64,000 nt of DNA from Heliocybe sulcata (taxonomy: Eukaryota > Basidiomycota > Agaricomycetes > Gloeophyllales > Gloeophyllaceae): the NCBI GenBank assembly GCA_004369045.1, contig ML213512.1, positions 614,085-678,084 on the forward strand, given 5' to 3'. Shown piece after piece: positions 45,792 through 57,942 of this stretch. A model generated the notes under the pieces. The model saw only the letters and a program-made list of their open reading frames with translations, ran no database searches and was not told the origin of the DNA. Numbering within the stretch: position 1 is the first letter of the stretch; each line of letters begins with the position of its first letter. A program made the translations under genes and the position numbers.

Positions 45792-46622
45792 CTAGTCCAG
45801 TCTCTGGCTCCCCTTCACTGTGAAACCTCCACCGTACCAAACTGTTCCCGCCCGCAGAATGGCGGGACCGTCCAGCGTCCACACCACATCAGTCCGCGGC
45901 CGTACGACCTCTCTATTCAGCATCTCTAGTACGTCCACCCACGCCCGGCCCTTATTCTTTGAAGACAGCGGCTCTGTGAACCGAGCAATGGTGATGTGCG
46001 CAGAGGGCAATGCGTATCGCATGTGGATAGCAAGCTCGGGATCTTCTACAGCAGCGGCTTGATTCAAGAGATCGCGACGGTAGTGGAGGTACGTGTATCC
46101 ATCGTGGGTACTGAGGGAAGGAAGGAACGTGATGGCGATGGCGTTCTCGAAGAAGGATAGCATGGGGGTGTCGAGGAGGACGGGTGCTTTGGGGCCTGCG
46201 CTGAGGGAACGCGCAACGGTTTTGGGTATCTTGTTGACCAGTCTATGGATCGTAACGTTGTCCACGCTATAGAACCACTCCATGGACGTCATGTGCATGC
46301 ACTGCTCGGGCATAAGCCATATCGAGGGCTCGATCTGTCCAAGGTGCTTTTGCACCTCCCGCGCAAGAGCCTTCACCTCCTCAGATGGCCGTTCCCAGAC
46401 GGTGACCGAGTTTCGTGAATCGGCGTCGTCTCCGCGCTTCACGACGTCTGCCAGTATACGGTCCACGACGATGTCTCCTGAGGATAAAAGCGCTGCTTTG
46501 TTTTTCTCCTGGTTGCGATCGCGGTGGTGAGCGTACAGCTCGCGGATGGACTCGGCATCGTTTCCGTGCTCCTTCAAAAGAGTGGAGAAGGGGTTCAGAG
46601 GGTTCTGCTTGTCGGACGGCAT
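45792..46622 (-). CDS. 2H phosphoesterase-superfamily protein (RNA ligase/cyclic phosphodiesterase-like)
   Basis: A single exon (276 aa) from ATG 46622 to TAG. Two H-x-T motifs, HMTS (His110, Thr112) and HITI (His209, Thr211), stand about 100 residues apart, the catalytic signature of the 2H superfamily. Members act on 2',3'-cyclic phosphates or 2'-5' linkages of RNA and nucleotides. The N-terminal 60 residues are charged and helical. Similar intron-poor genes occur in other fungi, but a precise substrate is not known to me. There is no signal peptide or membrane span, so it is likely cytosolic or nuclear. Confidence 0.75.
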   Translation of the reverse strand: MPSDKQNPLNPFSTLLKEHGNDAESIRELYAHHRDRNQEKNKAALLSSGDIVVDRILADVVKRGDDADSRNSVTVWERPSEEVKALAREVQKHLGQIEPSIWLMPEQCMHMTSMEWFYSVDNVTIHRLVNKIPKTVARSLSAGPKAPVLLDTPMLSFFENAIAITFLPSLSTHDGYTYLHYRRDLLNQAAAVEDPELAIHMRYALPSAHITIARFTEPLSSKNKGRAWVDVLEMLNREVVRPRTDVVWTLDGPAILRAGTVWYGGGFTVKGSQRLD

Positions 46623-47582
46623 AGATGTGGAGGTTTAAATTTGATTCGTGCGGGCAGACTTGCACAGGGGATAAATACTCTAGAGGATCTTGTTTCGGAG
46701 AGAAATCATAATTAGAACGCTGTACAGGTTACAGGACTGAGAAACAGCCTTACCCAGTCCCTCTAAGTCCGAGCGAAAAGCGGATGTCGAGACATCACGA
46801 CGGTTGCCGGTAGCAAGCGAGGGCGGTCCGGGAGCTGTGTAAGCACGTGGTGCGATCTACTGAACGCTACGGCTGTTGTCGACCAATCATAACCCTCACT
46901 GAGCGCAGTCCTCTCTCGCTTTATAGCATATCGTAGGCATGACTTCACTACCAAGGCTCACGGAAGAAATGCAAGATGCTATTGGTGGAGAACTGGGGCT
47001 AGTGATGTTGTCGATGCCGGGGGTATCCTCCGCACTTGCCTCCTCAAAATTTTCCGGCAGTCAGGCTTGCGCGTTGATTGTCCGGTGAACCTAACTATGC
47101 GTTACCGGTACCATGCGTGGCTTACGTTGAATTACAGAGCAGATGCGACATGGCTCATCTTGGATCTTACTCTGCAGATACCTCGAGAATGACTTGACTT
47201 TCGCCTTTCTCCGCAAGCGTATCTGTCATTCGTCCCGGTGGCACTTGAGCTGCGAAGATACTCCAAGATGTTACCTTTGTGCTGCCCTCCAGGAGAGCGC
47301 ATTTTTTGTGAAGATGAGTGGGATCTCATATCTTAGGCAGGAGGCGGAGCCCAGACTGAGAGCGTCGTCTACGGGACCTGGGTTTCCTAGGAGCAGCGAA
47401 CCCACAATCCACGCCCGTGTGAACCATGACACCCAGCTGCCCCTCGTGGATGTGGTTCAATCTCCGCCATCCTATGCACGTGCTTTGCTTCTTTGTGGCA
47501 CTCGCCTTTGCCCGGCAGCGCGCCGCATCTTCTTCTTTCACACCGTCATCTAACGCCCTCCGCGCTTCCTTCAACGGACAAT
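46623..47582. other. Divergent promoter region
   Basis: About 960 bp between the 2H gene (- strand) and the F-box gene (+ strand). An in-frame run upstream of 47583 opens at 47426, but it conflicts with the conserved first intron of the F-box gene. No separate gene is supported. Confidence 0.35.
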
Positions 47583-49363
47583 ATGTCTATACTCCATTCT
47601 TCCTCGCTCGGCTCTATGAATGCGTTGCCTGGTTCGCACGTAAAATCAGGCGGAAGGGTGACCAGAAAGTACGTCTCGCAACCTTGCTACTGGTCGTGGC
47701 ACGCTCACATGCTATGTCCAGGCTGAGAGCAGGCTTATTCAACACCTGGACGGAGGAATACTGCGACTCCGGTGCCGAGGAAACGACCCTGATGTCTCTG
47801 CCGGAAAAGGTCTTGGTTTCCATCATCAAGCTAATGGACGAAGCCACCATCCTCTCCTTCGCTTATACATGCCGCTTCATTTACAATATCGCCATTCCGG
47901 AGTACATCGATGTATCCGAGTCTCACGAATTTCCCGGCCAGTTGCGACAATTCAAGAACTGGACCAGCCGGACGTGTCTTTCCCTCAGTTTCAGGCATCC
48001 TGAGCATTACCGATGCATCCCATTGGTGACCCTTTCGCCTGCCATCCAGTCGCTGAGCGATGTATGGTTTCACATTACCCCAACTCGACACGACATGCTC
48101 CACCAAGCAGCCAGATTCTTACAGGCCATGTCGGCGACGGAGAACCTGTGCATTAGCTTTGGCTCCAAATTGCCCGGTCGGCTGCGTCCCGTGGAATGGG
48201 AATGGGACGCCCTCCACACGTGCGGTCTGGTGAAGATTCTTCGAGCACTTGCCAATAAGCGCGTTACCCGGCTTACGCTGCAGGCTCGTGGTTGCACGAC
48301 CGCGGTGGCGCCGGAACATTCGTCGACTTACTTCTTCATGGAGGACGAGCGTTGCTATGAAACTCTAGAAAGCTTGCAAGATGTCTACATCGCGGTCCCC
48401 GCGATGTCCGTTCCATGCTTTCGCCTGTGGATGGTCGAATCTTTGAATGCCAGCCCCCTGAGGTCTCTCACTCTCGAAAGCCGCGGGGTGCCAGAGAGCG
48501 CTTGGACCAAGCTATTCCGTTCACTCCAGCTGCCCAGTCTGCGCCATGTCAAGCTGAACATTGACTCCCTGCGCGCTAGGGCCTTTTCGCAATTCTTGAA
48601 AACCAACCGGTGGGTTCGCAGCCTGAACGTGCAGCAGGATCTGCTGGATGAAGACTCCTTCATGCACTTGCGAGCTCTTTCATACCTCGAGGACCTCACT
48701 TCCACCGCTATCAATGTGTCCCGAGTGTTGAAGAATACGGACGCATTGCCGTGTCTCAGCCAGATCCGCATCGTCTCGCGTGGTTTACGAACCTGTCCAG
48801 ACTTGCTGCATATCGCGGAGTGCATGGCTGCTCTCGCATCCTGGGAAGCCACACGTCCTATCAAGCTTATCCTTGACGTCGATCAGCTAAATCACGACGC
48901 CGAGCCTCCTCAGCCGCCGCTGAGCTGGACTATGGACGAGGAGGGTAACCAGATGGAGAACCCCGAGCTTGCGTACTTTTGGGACGAGCACGCTAATTGT
49001 TGTGCCGGGATAAGTCGGTCAATTGCCCAAGCGCCTTGCTTGCTTGTTCGCACCCTCGAGGTTACGTTGTTCACGGGACTCCGGTTCACCACGTCTCTTT
49101 ATGTGCGTAAATCTCGTTACGCAGCCTGCCATCTTCGCGTTGCTAATTTTCTGCCACAGTATGGTCTGAAACAATGGTTGAGCTGGTGTCCGAGCGTCGA
49201 ACGCCTCTTGCTCTCCTGCTCGACATACACGGAGCAGGACGCACACTCGTTGCTGCGTACACTTTGGAAGGATTTCCCGGCTATTCAGGCGATCGAGATT
49301 TCTAGTGGCTATAGAAGGCAGGTGCATGAAAGGTCCCATGAGACAATGGAAGTGGATGTCTAA
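47583..49363 (+). CDS. F-box protein (paralog of 52916..54502)
   Basis: Three exons: 47583..47668, 47722..49102, 49160..49363 (556 aa). Introns are 53 and 57 nt. The F-box lies at about residues 50-90 (LMSLPEKVLVSIIKLMDEATILSFAYTCRFIYN), followed by a long alpha/beta leucine-rich region. I prefer the spliced start because its - strand paralog has the same first-exon layout and a related first intron. Reading through instead gives a 645-residue frame from 47426. The second intron is frame-neutral, and its paralog has an intron of the same length at the same place. The likely role is substrate choice in an SCF ubiquitin ligase; the target is unknown. Confidence 0.75.
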
Positions 49364-49914
49364 ATAGTCACAAAGGAAGCCTCCCGAGAGCGCATATTTA
49401 CCTTCATCTTTTCATCATTTCTTGTGTACCATACGAATACCTTGCAAGTGTGACTTGAAGTGACAAACCTGTTTGAAGTCGTTGTATTTTGTATCCGTCT
49501 TGAAAGCTCACTCTTACATGCCTCCAGCCACGCCATTTCTCGGACGCGCCTGTGCCCTTGTGTTTCACGTGATCGTGCCCTGCTCATGATCACGAGATGC
49601 CACGCGAAGGGATGGCTTAGAAATATCGGGCTTAGGATCGGGCTTAGCATTATGGACAGAGTAATTGATGTTTGCACAAAGCAGCTACCTTGTCATACGA
49701 AATTCTCGAGGGCCGAAAAAACAACCGGACAGGCCGTCAATAAGTACAGAGTAGTAATAGAACCGTTCTGGCTACGCAGCTATTAGCTAGTGTATAATGA
49801 AAAGTCCGGTGAAGCAATCATTAACATGTGTACAGTACCGTATAAAAGAATATTCAAAGCAGACTTGTCGTGCACATCGTTAGAATAAATAAACAGTCGT
49901 GACACCATCCCACC
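49364..49914. other. Convergent 3' region
   Basis: About 550 bp between two converging genes. It is AT-richer in its right half and holds no supported gene. It should contain both terminators. Confidence 0.3.
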
Positions 49915-50971
49915 TCATGAGAGAGTAATAGCGCTCCCCAGCACGCACACAGCCAAACACGCACTCGAAACGACGCTCACGCTCCTCGGCATCACGCTCC
50001 ACGAGAAACACAGGATCCCCATCAGCGCGAGGACGAAGCCGACCGCGCTCGTCCACAAACACAGCGAATGCACGCGCTCGAGGATCTTGATTGGGGGTTG
50101 GCGGGAGAAGGGCCCGACTTGGACGAGGCGCGGGTCACGGCAGAAGATATCGGGCATCTCAGAAGGTGCGCCAGGAGTTTGCGTGTGGTTGGAAGGGGGC
50201 ATTTGGGGTTGGGAGGCGGACTGGGCGGCTTTTTCGAGGTCGACTGGGGAGGAGGTGACTGTGGTTGGCTGTCCGCCTTCGGCTTTGATTTCCTCCTTCT
50301 TGGCTTCTTTAACTTTGTACCGGACGAGGATGAAGGCGCCCAGGAACGACAGGATAGCTGGAGGTCATCTCAGTTAGATTGATAAACATGGTTTAGGTAG
50401 GGAACGCACCTGCGAAGCTGTGCATGACCAGCGCGCCCATGAGTCCGGAATTCGCAGCCTGCAACGTCCGCGACGCAGGGCCGCTGCCGTTGCTGGGTAT
50501 CGTATTCCCGACGAGCTGGGACTCGACCGAGGCGAAGAACGTCGTCTGTGTCATTTAACAGTCCCGTAAGCACCAGCCTCGCAGTACGATTGAGAGGGCG
50601 CGTACGATAACGCTGATCAGCTGCAGCCTGTCCATCCAGGACTGCACAAGATCTTTCACGGCCTTCTTCCGCGCCTCCCCGTCTGCCTTGTCCTGGTCCT
50701 CCTGCGTGCCTATACGCGAGTCCGCCTTGGCCCATACGATGCAAGAGAATGATCACGTACGCTGACGACTCGGCTGAGCGCTCTCTCTCCGCGGGTGAAG
50801 CTCGCCCTCGTAGTACTGCGGTGCCTCCTCGAAGGAGACGCGCATAGTGGCCCGGTCAGGCGAGTCTTGGTACCTCGTTCCTCTGCGCGACGCCGTTGGG
50901 CTAAAGACTGAGTGACATTCGATTCAGTTAGCAAGGGCAGGACAGAGGTAAAACGTACTTTGTGCAGCCAT
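49915..50971 (-). CDS. Hypothetical multi-span membrane protein
   Basis: Five exons: 50959..50971, 50761..50907, 50606..50709, 50410..50545, 49915..50357 (280 aa). Introns are 51, 51, 60 and 52 nt. Phases fit only this combination, with a 13-nt first exon. No named family. A charged N-terminus carries FEEAPQYYEGELHPR. A helical block (KKAVKDLVQSWMDRLQLISVI, of which the conserved core is SWMDRLQLISVI) leads into TTFFASVESQL. Three hydrophobic spans lie in the second half (ALVMHSFAAILSFLGAFIL, LCLWTSAVGFVLALMGILC, and a final one near the C-terminus). The arrangement is like conserved Agaricomycete membrane proteins of unknown role. Confidence 0.7.
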
Positions 50972-51629
50972 GGAGGGGGTATAGTTGAAGTGCACTTGGT
51001 AGTGCGGGAGTCATTTATAGCCTTTGAGCATCATAGCATAGTGGAGTCTATGTTTAGCGCCTTCGATGGGTACGGATGATTGATGGTTCACACAATTTGG
51101 AATATACTGCATCCGGTAAGCGCCCGCCTAAAGGTGGCTATGTTTCTTTGCTTTTCTGCAACGGGTGTCTCTTGCTGTTATTGTCGTGCTCGCTTTGTCT
51201 GCCGCTGTGCTACTCAGATTTTCAGAGGCATTACTGTGAACTTACCTCCTAATACTGGGTCTGAACGACACCAGGCGCCGCTCTGGCTGTCGATGTAACT
51301 TCGTCTCCGTGTCATGGGTTCTAGCGATCATATGCATGATGCAGCTGGAGCGAACGCCGTTGCCAGGTCTTCCAGCTCCATTACTGGCGGCGATACGGAC
51401 TTGCATGAGCCCGAAGCATGTGCGTGAGTCACTGCAAAGGCCAGGGCACTTCGAGAGAGGCCGACGTACTTGGAACAGCGTCTCATCCTAGCTTCCAGAA
51501 TTCCCTAATAGCCATGGAGGCTATGAGCTTTAACGAAACTTAAGCTAATGTGGCAGTACGTATACAGTGCGAATCACACAAATAACCCCTTTCCTCCAGC
51601 GCCCAGCGCAGAACTGGATGTCATGTTAC
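50972..51629. other. Spacer
   Basis: About 660 bp: the promoter of the membrane-protein gene and the 3' flank of the small protein gene. No coding segment is supported. Confidence 0.3.
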
Positions 51630-52071
51630 TCAAGACATACGCCACCTCTCCGCGATTATCCATGCCTCATTCCTAAACGCGACCACCGCCTCACTGTCTC
51701 CCTCTCGATCTGCCCTCCACGCCCTCTGCTCAAGCTGGCGCGCCAAATCGGTGAAGCCGCGCGAGCACGTGCGGTGCGCGGCGGGGTAGGCGAAGAGGAG
51801 CTCGCGGTGTGTGAAGATGATGTCGAGATATTCGCCGCCTGGTGCAGGCAGCGGTCAGTGTGGTAAAGAAAGACGGGACTGGGGAGGAGGGTGAAGAGTA
51901 CCGGTGGTCTGGCACGCCTCGACCTGGGCTTGGACGGCTTGCAAGAGGCCACAGCCGTATTGCTCTTCGTCGGTGTGCTGCTTTGACTGCGTCGGGACGG
52001 GCTAATCCCAGTCAGTACCTCTCCTACCTGTCCAAGACGTGGACCAGCCTCACCTGCGCCGAGACCGACAT
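51630..52071 (-). CDS. Small hypothetical protein
   Basis: Three exons: 52054..52071, 51902..51986, 51630..51838 (103 aa). Introns are 67 and 63 nt and the phases agree. The frame runs MSVSAQ, then QHTDEEQYGCGLLQAVQAQVEAC, then GGEYLDIIFTHRELLFAYP and a Trp/Arg-rich helical end closing with WIIAERWRMS. No family is recognised. The alternation of charged and hydrophobic residues suggests a compact helical protein. Longer frames on both strands here lack such character. Confidence 0.5.
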
Positions 52072-52915
52072 GTCGACGTCTGTGCTTGGCGTGGGCGGCA
52101 CGTTGAATCTTCGAACGCTGTCTTGCTATCTCGTTGAGGAAACTGGTCACTACAGATTCGGAGTGTAATAAGGAGGATGGAAACCTACCCCGCTCAGGCT
52201 GATCTTGTCAAGCAAATAGCAGAGATCAATATCAATCTAGGCGCATATGAAGCTGGTGAATACGCTGCACAGTCCTCAAAGATTCCCTGCCACCGTACCT
52301 GTGGGTGGTAACTCTGTACAGTTGCCATCGCAAGAGTATGTTATCGTAGATGAGCGCTGGTGGTAGTAGAGACAAGAGTAAGTGCAAAGCCTTGAGCGTT
52401 GGCATTGCGCAGTATATGTACGCATTGTGGGGCACGCCGGTTGTGGCTCGGAGCCTCGAGGCGCGAGTCGATTAGATCCGCGCTGTGACGCGCGCGGGTG
52501 GCACGAGGTTCTGATCTTGCTGTTTAACGTTTAATTATGGCGGCGTCGATGCCTTTGCCAGTTCTTACTCGGTGCTGCACAATAGTGATCCGTCTATTCA
52601 TCATTGTGACCAGTGAATCATGTACGCACAGACTGGGTATCTTTGTGGCACAAAGGACTGGCGGGCGTCATTCGTCTCGTCATCGAAGGAGTGGCATACA
52701 AATCACGTACATAACTGCATAGGTAGGGTAACATACATTGGAATATCATACTACATAAGACGGAAAGATAGATGAATATTACTATACATATTACACAATG
52801 TGTTCTATGAAAAGGATGTAACGGACGTGGAACATTGTCTACAGAGAGGGATAGCATGAATGTCTTGTTATATACGTACAAAAGCCAGCAAGCAGTGATC
52901 CCGAAATTTCTTCCT
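52072..52915. other. Spacer
   Basis: About 840 bp without a supported gene, between the small protein gene and the 3' end of the F-box-family paralog. Confidence 0.3.
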
Positions 52916-54502
52916 CTAAGACGTGGGGTCGCGTCTGATATAATACGGCCTGGCCCCCCAAAGATCATCGACGACATCAATCTGCTGTACAGACGGACAC
53001 TTTGTGTAGACCTCGAACACGAGACGTGTATCTTCCTCCTCGCCAAAGTGTGCTGCTCCGCATTGGAGCACCACTTTTTCGACATTCGGGCACCATTCGA
53101 CCCACTCCGGCAGGGAGTACTGTCATATATGTGTTAGAAAAGACTTGAGCATACATGTAGGATGCAGGATACGCACGAGAGCGGACGTAGTAAAGCGGAG
53201 GTGATCGAACAGCGTTACTTCCAACACGCGAACATTGAGTGCAGGCCACCGATCGTCATTGCAGCTAATATATTTGGAGAACCAGGAGTTTTTATAAGCA
53301 GCACAGCCCTCCTTCCACTCATTAGCGTCGCCACTGGTGGGGTACACCTCGTCGCGAATCCAGCGCTCGCTGACTTCCGTGGGTGTCGCGTCTTTCTGGA
53401 TATCCACGACTTTCAGGGATAGATGGATCGGAGGCCGCGAGGGCCGCGCGGCGAGACTTTCCATGCAGTGCGTGGTGTGTAATAGGTCGGGGCAAGTGCG
53501 TAGACCGTTGGAGACAATGTCAACGCGTTCGATAGAAGCCAGCGCGCCGCTGTTTTTGAGAAACCGGGACATTTTTAATGGCGTCCCCTCGAGCTCCCGA
53601 AGATTGGGAAGAGCGTGGCTTGGGAGGTATAGCAGATCCGGTTCCATGACATCCTGGTAAACTCCCAGGAACTGCAAGGAAGGGTGGTTCACAAGGAAGA
53701 ACAGAAGTGTCGGTGCGTGGAGCGTGTTGACGTCTATAGCGAGGTGACGGAGGTGCGGGACCTGTAACCCAAAGAAAAGCTCGGTCCAAGCGGCGTGTGG
53801 CACGTCCTGCGCTCGGAGCGTGAGCTTCCGGATAGGGCTCGCGTTGAGGGACCCAATAGCCCACATACGAAAGTACGGCACGTCGATAATAGGGACCTGG
53901 ATGGCGAGCTCCTCCAAGGTGTTAAGCGTATCCTCGCACCAGGAAGCATTCATAAACGGATAGTTGGAAAAGTCCGTGGGGACGCCAGAGCTCGTCCACC
54001 ACGGCGCGTCGAGGACGAGGCGCTTGACGACCTTTCCGGACAGGATGTGAACCATCTCCGCTAACTTGTACGTGTGCAATGGCGTCCATTGGATGTTCCG
54101 ACCGCGCGCCGTGTGTACTCGATTCCAATGAATGTCGTCGCCGTGCGGCTCCATCGCGAGACCGAAGTATAGACGCAGTTCCCCTGTCCCGGATATCCTC
54201 TGCATAAGCTCGATCGCGCAGGCCATCCTGTCGTACCCCGTGGGAGTGATGAGGAAGCTGATTTGCTCGTAGTAAAGCGGTATCAGGTAAGGGATGGTGT
54301 TGTATTCCTCGACCTCTAGGAGATGTAGTCGGGGCCACAGCCGCCTCGAGTGGCTTCCCGATGAGCCTGTTGAGCTGGAACAATGTTCTACGTTAGCGTG
54401 CCACCGATGATGCGACCACGGGCAGGAGACGTACCCTTCCCCTTCTCCTCCAGCACTGGCCGACGGCCCATTATGGGAGCAGAGAGCAGTGACGGCAGAC
54501 AT
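52916..54502 (-). CDS. F-box-family paralog lacking the F-box
   Basis: Three exons: 54435..54502, 53177..54374, 52916..53119 (489 aa). Introns are 60 and 57 nt. Large parts align with the F-box protein at 47583..49363: FR.W...SLNASP..LTL, GLRTCPDLLH..CM..LA, and VRVLEVTLF..LRFTTS. The last exon has the same 204-nt length and the last intron the same 57 nt. The segment that holds the F-box in the + strand paralog is missing; after the first intron the protein goes directly to a Ser/Gly linker and the repeat region. Without an F-box it could not bind Skp1, so it may be a decoy or a degenerating copy. The frame is fully open, with no stop or frameshift. Confidence 0.7.
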
Positions 54503-57234
54503 TCTTCGAGCGATGAGGAAGACAAAACAAGACGTAGTAGAAGAGAGAGTTGAGAGCAAGCTTGTATCGTTGTTTTATACAATCCGGGATAGCCTGCCAC
54601 ACGGAAGCGTCTGCCGGGAGATGGCCGAGATCAAGCCACAATCACGCTGCACGTGAGCTTGGCTCTAACCCAGTGCTGCTTATTGGTCCAATCATACCTT
54701 CCCATTGACCGGTCTCTATGGCCACCATGCCACACGCAGTGGCGGTACCATGCCGCAAGTTGCTTGCAGAAGCAGTGCTGCGACAACAAAGGGTAGTGTC
54801 ATCTCGTGCACCTTGCTATGGAAAAACTCAGCGAATACTTCCGCACATCCACAAACAACAGAAGATTTAGAACCCACAGACAGCTTCAGCTGCGTGTCGT
54901 GATGCGACGAAGCGTCCCCAGCGAATTTTTGGTTAAGTAGGGAGGACACACTCACCCTCAGTGCGAGCTCCTTCCGCCCTGTGATAAGTCAGTCGCCGTA
55001 TCGAGTTGTCCGCCCTGCTTGCAATCGCAGATGTCGTCAATGAACCACCACGGACTCAGCGCTCTGATTGGACGCTGCTGACACTAGCGTTCGATACTGC
55101 AAGTCACGTGGTACGTCCGCGTTTTCCCGCTGAGAACACAGTGATATTCTCTGTGAATGTCGACACACAGGTCCACTCTCTCTCAAATATCGAAAGCACA
55201 ATCTGCCATTCCGCCATTTGCAGAGAAGACAATACAGTATCTCGTGAAGATCTCTCCCCGCATACACCCATCTCCAGCCGATACCAGTACCGCGGTGCTT
55301 TTCCCGACTCCCCTCTCGCATGGGTCCAGCACAACCAATACTCAACAGGAGATGTATTCATATACCGCATAAATCGAACGAACACCACAATCGCCATCTC
55401 CCAACACAACTTCATTACGCAACCCTAACCGAGCCAGGCCAACCAGCGCGGACGCATGACGAGCCAATATCGCCCACCACAGCACGCATATACCCTTAAA
55501 CCCTCGACTAATAAAAACCGAAGAGGCGCCATAGCGGGAAAGCACCGAGGTTACCCAGATTAACAGTCATCCACACGAGTGAGGTTCATCATGGGGAACC
55601 TCAGGAACTTCGCCACTGCATTCCACCCGCCACTCCTCCCTAGCGCACGCAAAAGCAGAAGAGCGGCTCTGATGTGACAGAACGCACTCGACATTCGGCG
55701 ATTACAAGGAAGAGCAGCAGGCCAGCCTGCGGCCTACACACCACAGCGGGAAGGTACAGAGATCCACTGATCCACACGGCTCAGATTATTTTCGAACCTC
55801 GGGTGTGTGCCCGCAACCCGGAGAAGAGGCGAAGAAGGGCAGCACCCTAACCTACGCAACAGAGCAGGTCAGCAAGAAGTGATACAAGCCCGCAGGGAGC
55901 ACTTCAGGGTATCAGGATATCCCCTCCGCGTACATGAGCCCCTCAGGTTCCACGCCGCCTTGTCGTCGATGGAAGGCACGGTCACGAAGGACCTACGGAA
56001 TGCTCCCAGACTTTGGAGACTCGTCGCCGTCCACGGTTTAATTGTATCGGTTCTTCCTAACGAGAGTGGCCCGTTCGTAAAGCAAGACTTGCCAGGAAGA
56101 TACGGGAGAGCGTTGCCTCGGGCCTCCACACGCGAGGACCGAGGAGGCGTAGATGGTGATTTTTCAACTTGCCTGTGTACTTGCAACGCCGCGACCCACT
56201 ATGAGGCGCCGCTGGAAAAGCCCCCATCTTCAATCCATCGACTACAGGAGACTGCGAGCGCCCTGGTGCATGAGCAGACGGCGTGTATTCCAGCGTGCGG
56301 GTGAAGCTTGAAGAGCGACTGCTGTGTGGCCGGACGCGAAGAGGGAGGATGGAAGGTGTTCATTTGAGGTGGGTCATCTGTCTTTTAATACGTATAGCAC
56401 GACGGCGCCAGAGTGTAATGGACGTCGACAATATCAAGGTGGACGACGTTGCGCCTGTAGACGGGAAGTTGCGTAGCGAAGGGTCGCGACGACAGCAAAG
56501 TTTTCCGATCAGGACACCATGACGTACATCTTCCAATCATACGTCATCCATGACCGTCAATCCTCCCAGCCTCGCCTGTCCTCCTGGCCACATCGATAAG
56601 CCTGGCAACGCTGAGAGAGCACGCAAGGGGTGGGCGACCGCGGTGGGAGGCGTCTCGAAAATAGCACTGCGGAAACGCCGCATCGAAGGCATGAAAACGG
56701 ACGATCGACAGGGCGTGCCCGGCAAGTCCCGCGTGAAGCATGACAGTGACGACACAGGGTCCGGCGGCCAGATAACGAGCCGGCACCAGCCAATCAGCGG
56801 GCGAGACGGAATCTGTACAACGCCTGAAATTGATGGGCGTTGTTTCGATGGATTGGGCAATGGAGGGATGAGCAGGAGGACCCCGAGGAGGATAATTAGG
56901 AGGATGTTGATAGAGCTATAAGTACTCATCAGAAGTTTCTAGTAGCTTGCGGGTAAGGCACATATAAGTCTGGGTGTTACGCTTCCCTTATCTGCTTGTA
57001 CCTGGCTCGTCTCCAACAGCATAAGTGTCCCTGGTCCCTCCCACTTTTCCACTCCGACGTCCGTTTGTAGACACAGGCCCAGACCCCGGTGTTGTATTTG
57101 AGTAACGAGGAGTGAATGAAATCTATTCTCGCTTGCGCGTTGCTTGTTCTTCGTCGGCCCTTCCCCTCGTTTACAGGCCCTCTTATCCCTTCCCCACCAG
57201 CAGGATCCCCGCCCGGCCTTCCCTCCCAGTCAAC
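54503..57234. other. Gene-poor region
   Basis: About 2.7 kb. Frames of 80-165 codons near 55006, 55807 and 56550 lack motifs and plausible splice partners. I see no gene, RNA or mobile element that I can defend. A short in-frame MDVDNIKVDD segment near 56419 is suggestive but has no continuation. Confidence 0.4.
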
Positions 57235-57942
57235 ATGCGTGCTGCCTCCATCGCCGTTGCTGCTGTAAGTCCACCACGCGAAATCTAGCATACACTAACT
57301 GAACATTTGTGATGGGCAGCTGACCGCCGCCGTCGCCTCGGCAAGGGACATCGTGGTCACCGTCGGCGGCAACACGACCTCCAACGCGAGCCTCGTCTTC
57401 CAGCCCCAGCGCATCACCGCCTACCTCGGCGACACCGTCATCTTCAACTGTACGTCTCCCCTCCTCCCACCCTAACCCACCCTAACCCCTCCTCCCCAGT
57501 CACACAGGGCAACCACACCGCCACCCAAGCCGTCTTCTCCGAGCCCTGCATCCCCGCGCACGACGCCAACATCACCATCAACGGCTTCAACTCGGACTTC
57601 CGCAACGCCGGCAACGGCACCGCCGTCACCATCCTCTCCGTCCCCATCCTCCCCGAGAACGCCAACACCACCATGTGGTTCTACGACTACAACACCTGCG
57701 GCCAGGGCGGCGTCGGCGTCATCAACTCCAACGAGTCCTCCTACGAGACCCTCGAGGGCTTTGAGCGCAACGCCATACGTTTGAATGGCACGGGCGCGCA
57801 TAGTAGCAGCGCGAGCCGCACGGCGACGGGCAGCGCCGCGAGCCACTCGGCGACGCAGTCCAGCAGCTCGAGTGGCGCGGAGCGGCAGGTCGTCGCCGGC
57901 GTGCTGCCCTTGGTCCTCGCTGGACTCGCTCTGGCGCTCTAG
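57235..57942 (+). CDS. GPI-anchored extracellular cupredoxin-like protein
   Basis: Three exons: 57235..57264, 57320..57449, 57500..57942 (200 aa). Introns are 55 and 50 nt. A signal peptide covers residues 1 to about 18. A plastocyanin-like domain follows (DIVVTVGGN, ITAYLGDTVIFNF, GNHTATQAVF, FYDYNTCGQGGVGVIN). After it come a Ser/Thr-rich stalk and a hydrophobic GPI tail (VLPLVLAGLALAL). In the last copper site the usual His before the Cys reads Thr, and the usual Met reads Gly/Val, so normal type-1 copper binding is doubtful; this is common in the fungal serine-rich surface group. Several N-x-S/T sites suggest glycosylation. The likely place is the outer plasma membrane or wall. Confidence 0.82.

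Noticed and set aside
47426-49363. Unspliced 645-residue reading of the F-box gene
   Set aside because: It ignores a first intron that has a recognisable counterpart in the paralog at 52916..54502, and it adds an N-terminus with no match to that paralog.
55807-56304. 165-codon frame on the + strand
   Set aside because: No motif, uneven composition, no plausible splice sites, and an equally long frame lies on the opposite strand.
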